Positions 60,612-64,000 of a DNA stretch of 64,000 nt are shown one piece after another. Position 1 is the first letter of the stretch; each line of letters begins with the position of its first letter. The notes under the pieces are model-generated. The model was not told the DNA's origin and made no database searches. It saw nothing but the letters and a program-made list of their open reading frames with translations. Made by a program: the position numbers and the translations under genes. Source of the DNA: Pseudomonas sp. 30_B (GTDB lineage Bacteria > Pseudomonadota > Gammaproteobacteria > Pseudomonadales > Pseudomonadaceae); the NCBI RefSeq assembly GCF_017491605.1, contig NZ_JAFGYY010000005.1:1-64000 (forward strand). The letters run 5' to 3'.

Positions 60612-60770
60612 ATGAGCCTGGGAACAATACTGCTGGTCGTGCTGATCCTGCTGCTGATCGGTGCCCTTCCCAACTGGTCGCACAGTCGCCACTGGGGCTA
60701 CTTCCCCAGTGGCGGACTGGGCGTGCTGCTGGTCGTGGTTGTCGTCCTGGTGCTGCTGGGACGTCTGTGA
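60612..60770 (+). CDS. DUF3309-like small membrane protein
   Basis: A 52-residue protein with two hydrophobic segments (GTILLVVLILLLIGALP and GLGVLLVVVVVLVLLGRL) separated by NWSHSRHWGYFPSGG, the DUF3309 pattern. Widespread in proteobacterial stress clusters; function unknown. AGGAAAACGCC precedes ATG 60612. Confidence 0.88.
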   Translation: MSLGTILLVVLILLLIGALPNWSHSRHWGYFPSGGLGVLLVVVVVLVLLGRL

Positions 60771-60844
60771 GCCGAAGGCTTCGGCTTCTATCGGCGCTTA
60801 TCGCCGGGTGGCGATTCCCCTACGTCAACGTTGGAGCGTGTCCC

Positions 60845-61021
60845 GTGAACGAAGATCAAGTCAAAGGCAAAGCCAAACAGGTCGTCGGCCAGGTCAAACA
60901 AACCACCGGCAAGGTGGTTGGCAACAAGTCGCTGGAGAACAAGGGCCGGCTGCAGAAATCGCTGGGTGAACTCCAGGAAGACGTCGGCGACATCAAGGAG
61001 GAAATCGCCAGGAACCACTAG
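60845..61021 (+). CDS. CsbD-family stress-response protein
   Basis: A 58-residue hydrophilic helical protein starting at GTG 60845: NEDQVKGKAKQVVGQVKQTTGKVVGNKSLENKGR matches the CsbD/YjbJ motif. Members are strongly induced in general and osmotic stress. It is the second CsbD-type protein in the cluster and closer to the consensus than the one at 57801-58016. Confidence 0.9.
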   Translation: MNEDQVKGKAKQVVGQVKQTTGKVVGNKSLENKGRLQKSLGELQEDVGDIKEEIARNH

Positions 61022-61144
61022 CCCGGCGCGATGAGCGCCCCAGGCCCGCCCTGCCCTCGAACGTCGCGGGGCGGCTCTTCGATACACCGTCGATCGCTTG
61101 CTGCCGCTTCCCGGCGTCGCCCCCGACCGACCAGGAAGGTTCCC

Positions 61145-61429
61145 ATGATCATGCACTTCAGCGTCAACGGCCATCTGGCCTGCGGCCGCCATGGCGACAA
61201 TCTCCTCTCCAGCAACGAGCCTGGACGGGTGAAATGCCGCAACTGCAGGAGCACCGATGCATTCCAGCTCGCCCGCAAGGACATCCGCAATGCAGCGCGC
61301 AGGGCTGCCCGCAAGCTACTGAAGGACCATGGCACCCAGGGCTGGCGGATGTTCTGGGCGGAGAAGCTCAGCAGACTCCCCGGACTGCAGCGCCTGCCGC
61401 GCGGCTTCAGCGGCCAGCCGTATGTCTAG
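61145..61429 (+). CDS. Basic hypothetical protein with a Cys-x2-Cys pair
   Basis: A 94-residue protein. HLACGRHGDNLLSS and VKCRNCRSTDAF provide three cysteines and a histidine that could bind zinc, followed by a basic helix (ARKDIRNAARRAARKLLKDHG). DNA or RNA binding is possible. The start ATG 61145 is within an AAGGTTCCC context. Family not recognised. Confidence 0.7.
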   Translation: MIMHFSVNGHLACGRHGDNLLSSNEPGRVKCRNCRSTDAFQLARKDIRNAARRAARKLLKDHGTQGWRMFWAEKLSRLPGLQRLPRGFSGQPYV

Positions 61430-61548
61430 GGGCTGCCGCCCCCCGGAACGAAACAAACCGCTGTGCGTGCCCTGGCGTACAGACCCCAGGGCTCACCGGG
61501 CGCAGCCTGAGCAATAGGCAGATCGCTGCTTGCTGACAGGCCCCCCCC

Positions 61549-61764
61549 ATGAACATCACGCAAAGATTCACGCTAAGCGCCCTGGTCGTTGCTTTACTCG
61601 CCAGCCTGGCAGGTTGCCCCACCATGTCGACGCAAGGCCGTGACACTGCCATTGGCGCCGGTGTCGGCGCCGTAGGCGGTGCCGTGCTCACGGGCGGCAG
61701 CACCGCGGGCACCCTGGGCGGGGCCGCGATCGGCGGCATCGTCGGCCACGAACTGAAGAAATGA
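61549..61764 (+). CDS. OsmB-like glycine-zipper lipoprotein
   Basis: A 71-residue lipoprotein: signal RFTLSALVVALLASLAGCPTM with lipobox LAGC, then IGAGVGAVGGAVLTGGSTAGTLGGAAIGGIVGHELKK, a glycine zipper. Size and layout match OsmB, an osmotically induced outer-membrane lipoprotein. Converges on the SYLF gene. Confidence 0.88.
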   Translation: MNITQRFTLSALVVALLASLAGCPTMSTQGRDTAIGAGVGAVGGAVLTGGSTAGTLGGAAIGGIVGHELKK

Positions 61765-61885
61765 GATGCAACCCTTCCCGGTGTCGAGCGCCCCCGCAAT
61801 CGCCCGACATCCTGCGCCCCCTACCAGAGGGGGCATCACACCCCCCGCTCCCTTCGCGCTCGCGTGCCAGGTCATGGCGCCCCCT

Positions 61886-62446
61886 TCAGCGCTTGATCCT
61901 GGAAATCTTGGTGCCTTCGATGCTGACACCGGCCATCAGTCCCTCCTGGTCGAAGACGAAGGCATAGGCGTCATCCTTCAGCGTCGAGGTCGAGAGATTC
62001 TTCGCCACCCCTTCGTCCACCACGACCACGGTCGGACCGACACCGATTTCCCAGCCCTTGGTGTTGCCGACGTACTGGACGGCCTTGTCGCTCATCAGGA
62101 ACACCGCATAGGCATACGACTGGGCGCCGGCCTGCAGCCCCCAGGAACCGGTCACCGAGTTGTAATAGCCATCGACCTTCGAGCCCTTGATCAATTCGCC
62201 TTCACCGTAGCCGCCGCCAAACACCAGGCCCGCCTTGATGACCTTGGGGAATACCAACACGGCCTTGGCCTTGTGGGACATGCTCTCGGCGAGCGGATGG
62301 CCCTTGTAGAGAATCTGCAGGGCCTGGCGGGAGTCCTTGTCCAGGTCCTCCGCGGTCGCTGCGCGCGCGCTGTTCAGCAACCCAACCGATGTGAGCGAAA
62401 GCGCGGCAAGCATGAGCAATGGAACGAACATTCGTGATCTGGTCAT
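61886..62446 (-). CDS. SYLF/YSC84-domain lipid-binding exported protein
   Basis: A 186-residue protein with signal peptide (MFVPLLMLAALSLTSVGLLNSARA) and a full SYLF domain: KAKAVLVFPKVIKAGLVFGGGYGEGELI, GYYNSVTGSWGLQAGAQSYAYAVFLMSD, EIGVGPTVVVVDEGVAKN, AYAFVFDQEGLMAGVSIEGTKISRI. SYLF domains bind phosphoinositides or other lipids; the bacterial forms are periplasmic and of unknown role. A perfect 10-bp hairpin lies 37 bases upstream of the start. Confidence 0.9.
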   Translation of the reverse strand: MTRSRMFVPLLMLAALSLTSVGLLNSARAATAEDLDKDSRQALQILYKGHPLAESMSHKAKAVLVFPKVIKAGLVFGGGYGEGELIKGSKVDGYYNSVTGSWGLQAGAQSYAYAVFLMSDKAVQYVGNTKGWEIGVGPTVVVVDEGVAKNLSTSTLKDDAYAFVFDQEGLMAGVSIEGTKISRIKR

Positions 62447-62482
62447 CGTCGTGCTCCACAGGTACGTAGAAAGTCGCTCGAG

Positions 62483-62506
62483 GCTGACCCGCGCTTGCGG
62501 GTCAGC
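62483..62506. promoter_or_regulatory. Perfect hairpin upstream of the SYLF gene
   Basis: GCTGACCCGC and GCGGGTCAGC pair around GCTT. On the minus strand it lies 37 bases before the SYLF start and could be a leader structure or operator. The rest of the gap 62447-62760 shows nothing identifiable. Confidence 0.5.
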
Positions 62507-62760
62507 ACTTTCGCGCCCGTGCGATCACGCCTCTGTCGCTCGCGGCGAACGCATCGCCTTTAAGCGCTGTTCCATCGGCGGGATCCAGTCCTGCCGACAG
62601 GCGCAAACGCCCGATCATCATGGGCAGAAGACGGCACGCCTTCCGTTCGCTAGCGCACCCAGGCAGGCCCTGTGCCTTGGTGCTGCGGCGCACAGACCCG
62701 GCCTGGCACCGGCAGCAGAATGAATCGACGCCACCACGCCACCGTGCAGAAGGCCGAAAG

Positions 62761-62976
62761 ATGGACAGTCTCTCGCTCCCCCTCGATATCCAGCGCCCGT
62801 GCGACAACACCCCGAGCGCCGCCCGACGCCTGTATTTGCAGAAGCTGAGCGGCGTGCGTTACCTAGCGATCCCTGAGGTCGACGACACCTACGAACTCAC
62901 GCCCACCTATGGCAGTTCGAAGCACGTCAGCGCCGAGGACCTGACCGATACCGATGTCTGGGAACAGCTGCATTGA
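62761..62976 (+). CDS. Small hypothetical protein
   Basis: A 71-residue acidic protein (LDIQRPCDNTPSAARRLYLQKLSGVRYLAIPEVDDTYELTP, SSKHVSAEDLTDTDVWEQL). AGAAGG precedes ATG 62761. No domain recognised. Followed by a dispersed repeat. Confidence 0.65.
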   Translation: MDSLSLPLDIQRPCDNTPSAARRLYLQKLSGVRYLAIPEVDDTYELTPTYGSSKHVSAEDLTDTDVWEQLH

Positions 62977-63020
62977 ACGGAAACCGCGGCAGTCGCCTGC
63001 GCTCCGATGAACAGATGCCT

Positions 63021-63052
63021 CGTAGGATGGGCTGAGCGCAGCGAAGCCCATG
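63021..63052. repeat. Dispersed Pseudomonas repeat
   Basis: GTAGGATGGGCTGAGC-GCAGCGAAGCCCATGC forms an imperfect hairpin around GGGCT/AGCCC. It is a different type from the REP units and the only copy I saw in this window. Confidence 0.7.
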
Positions 63053-63211
63053 CCGCAGGACGCACCCTGCGAGCCTCGTCGAGCCGAGCCATCCGCTCGA
63101 ATTGATGGGCCGGGATTGCCTGCGACTCAGCGCGCCCAGGGTTGATCAGTGAGCCCTTTTCAGCCACGCGGAAAGGGTCGAAGTCATAGTGAAGTCATAG
63201 TAAAGAGGCGC

Positions 63212-63490
63212 TTTCAATTGAACAGCGTGGGCATGCTGCGTCGACTGACGACGCTGGGATTGGGCATCGCCTTACTTCCTGAAGGGGTCGACGCGGAAGG
63301 CGTCAACAGCGGCAAACTCTGCCGAGTCCTGCCTGCCGCTCACCGACCCCGCTGGCGCCTTCGTGCTTCAAGGCTCCTCGGAGCAAACCGGGCCCAAGGA
63401 GTCCCAGAAGACGAGTGTCTGAACTGGGTGAAGTGCCCCCTTTTCCGATTGAAGATCGCGGACGAGTCGAATGGGGCGACATCCAGTTGA
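63212..63490 (+). pseudogene. C-terminal remnant of a LysR-family regulator
   Basis: FQLNSVGMLRRLTTLGLGIALLPEGVDAEGVNSGKLCRVLPAAHRP reads as the last third of a LysR substrate-binding domain. The N-terminal helix-turn-helix and first ligand lobe are missing. The preceding bases hold an 11-bp tandem duplication (GAAGTCATAGT twice, 63180-63201). Residues after about 63340 drift from the family pattern, ending in CLNWVKCPLFRLK. It is a degraded fragment, probably non-functional. Confidence 0.65.
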
Positions 63491-63526
63491 GAGGACGAAG
63501 GCCTGTACGGGAACTCCGTCGCCACG

Positions 63527-63727
63527 CTATTTCTCGGCCCATCTGCGCGCATTCTCCTGCGCGCGTGCGGCGGCCGCTGCTTTATCGGCACTTGCTGCCG
63601 GCTTTTTCGGTTGCGGCCGGGAAGGCTTGGCATCAACTGTTCCGCAGCACTGCCGCCAAGCGCGGCGGCAGAGGCTCAGGGCGTGTTTCCACTGGCGTTT
63701 GAAGCGCGCCTGCAGGGAGCGTTTCAT
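63527..63727 (-). CDS. Basic Ala/Arg/Lys-rich small protein
   Basis: A 66-residue, highly basic protein (KRSLQARFKRQWKHALSLCRRAWRQ, SRPQPKKPAASADKAAAAARAQENARRW). Its ATG overlaps the stop of the preceding gene by four bases, the same coupling seen at 58013-58016, which is the main reason to accept it. Low complexity makes the call tentative. Confidence 0.5.
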   Translation of the reverse strand: MKRSLQARFKRQWKHALSLCRRAWRQCCGTVDAKPSRPQPKKPAASADKAAAAARAQENARRWAEK

Positions 63728-63999
63728 GACCTGTGCTGCTCCTCGCTCATCAGGTCGTCATCGCCACGGGCCGCGTGCTGCACTGTTTCAGCGTTCTTCG
63801 CTTCGCCCGTTGGATGCGCCATTCTGCCGGCATCGCTGACGGCGTCGGACAGCTTCTGCCGCCCCGCCTCGGCTCGCGATTTCGGGGTGGAATATTCTTC
63901 AGCTCTCGACAGCCTCGGCGCCTCGTGGCGCGGACCTTGCGGATGCACCTGCGCCTTCGGGCGGCTGGACTCGTTGTTCGGACCTTGCTTGCCTGACTT
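63724..63999 (-). CDS. Hydrophilic disordered protein, 5' end beyond the window
   Basis: The frame is open to the right edge, so the start is not visible; the internal GTG at 63948 is only a fallback. The 91 visible residues are almost wholly polar (KQGPNNESSRPKAQVHPQG, SRAEEYSTPKSRAEAGRQK, LSDAVSDAGRMAHPTGEAKN). Composition resembles the disordered proteins at 57052 and 58013. Function unknown. Confidence 0.55.
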   Translation of the reverse strand, partial: KSGKQGPNNESSRPKAQVHPQGPRHEAPRLSRAEEYSTPKSRAEAGRQKLSDAVSDAGRMAHPTGEAKNAETVQHAARGDDDLMSEEQHRS

Positions 64000-64000
64000 G

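Overview
The window looks like chromosome of a high-GC Pseudomonas from the P. aeruginosa side of the genus (P. nitroreducens / P. citronellolis-like). Four blocks keep gene orders that I recall from P. aeruginosa PAO1: copper export through an HD-GYP protein (PA4778-PA4782 region), aatJQMP-ggt-aauSR (PA1342-PA1335 region), pmtA/gntR-prpBC-acnD-prpF (PA0798-PA0793 region) and lrgAB to ppa (PA4013-PA4031 region). These matches are from memory; no search was run. Nearly every intergenic gap carries Pseudomonas REP-type palindromes.

Layout. 1-5 kb: end of an unknown protein, copper ATPase copA with a CueR operator, cueR, a hicAB toxin-antitoxin pair and an EamA-type exporter. 5-11.5 kb: DUF925 nucleotidyltransferase, RIO-family kinase, an HD-GYP response regulator with its probable membrane sensor kinase, and divergent ada. 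11.5-20.4 kb: the acidic-amino-acid system aatJQMP, ggt and the AauS/AauR two-component pair; two AauR-like operators and a sigma-54 promoter lie upstream of aatJ, and a 266-bp structured inverted-repeat element sits between aatP and ggt. 20.4-22.4 kb: unknown small genes and a repeat-filled gap. 22.4-30.2 kb: a pmtA-like methyltransferase divergent from the 2-methylcitrate (propionate) operon. 30.2-38.1 kb: REP array, LON-domain protein, lrgAB, phaJ4-like hydratase, TM2 protein, a MORN-repeat lipoprotein with a caspase/legumain-like protease domain, an NAD-binding protein, a YceK-like lipoprotein, ubiX and mpl. 38.5-47.6 kb: ethanolamine catabolism (eatR, exaC, an AraC regulator, eat permease, eutB, eutC), with sigma-54 promoters before both exaC and eat. 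47.8-51.6 kb: GNAT, solute-binding protein, DedA, MtfA-like peptidase and ppa.

51.7-56.7 kb is a small P4-like integrated element: tyrosine integrase, a lower-GC cargo gene, an AlpA-type regulator, small proteins and a zinc-finger plus RecA-type RepA-like ATPase followed by iteron-like repeats. No second attachment repeat was found, so its right end is unknown.

57-64 kb is a packed set of small envelope and stress-type genes: two CsbD-like proteins, three strongly hydrophilic disordered proteins, two glycine-zipper lipoproteins, an AI-2E-family permease, a DUF3309-like membrane peptide, a SYLF/YSC84 protein and several unknowns. It ends in a LysR remnant and a gene cut by the window edge.
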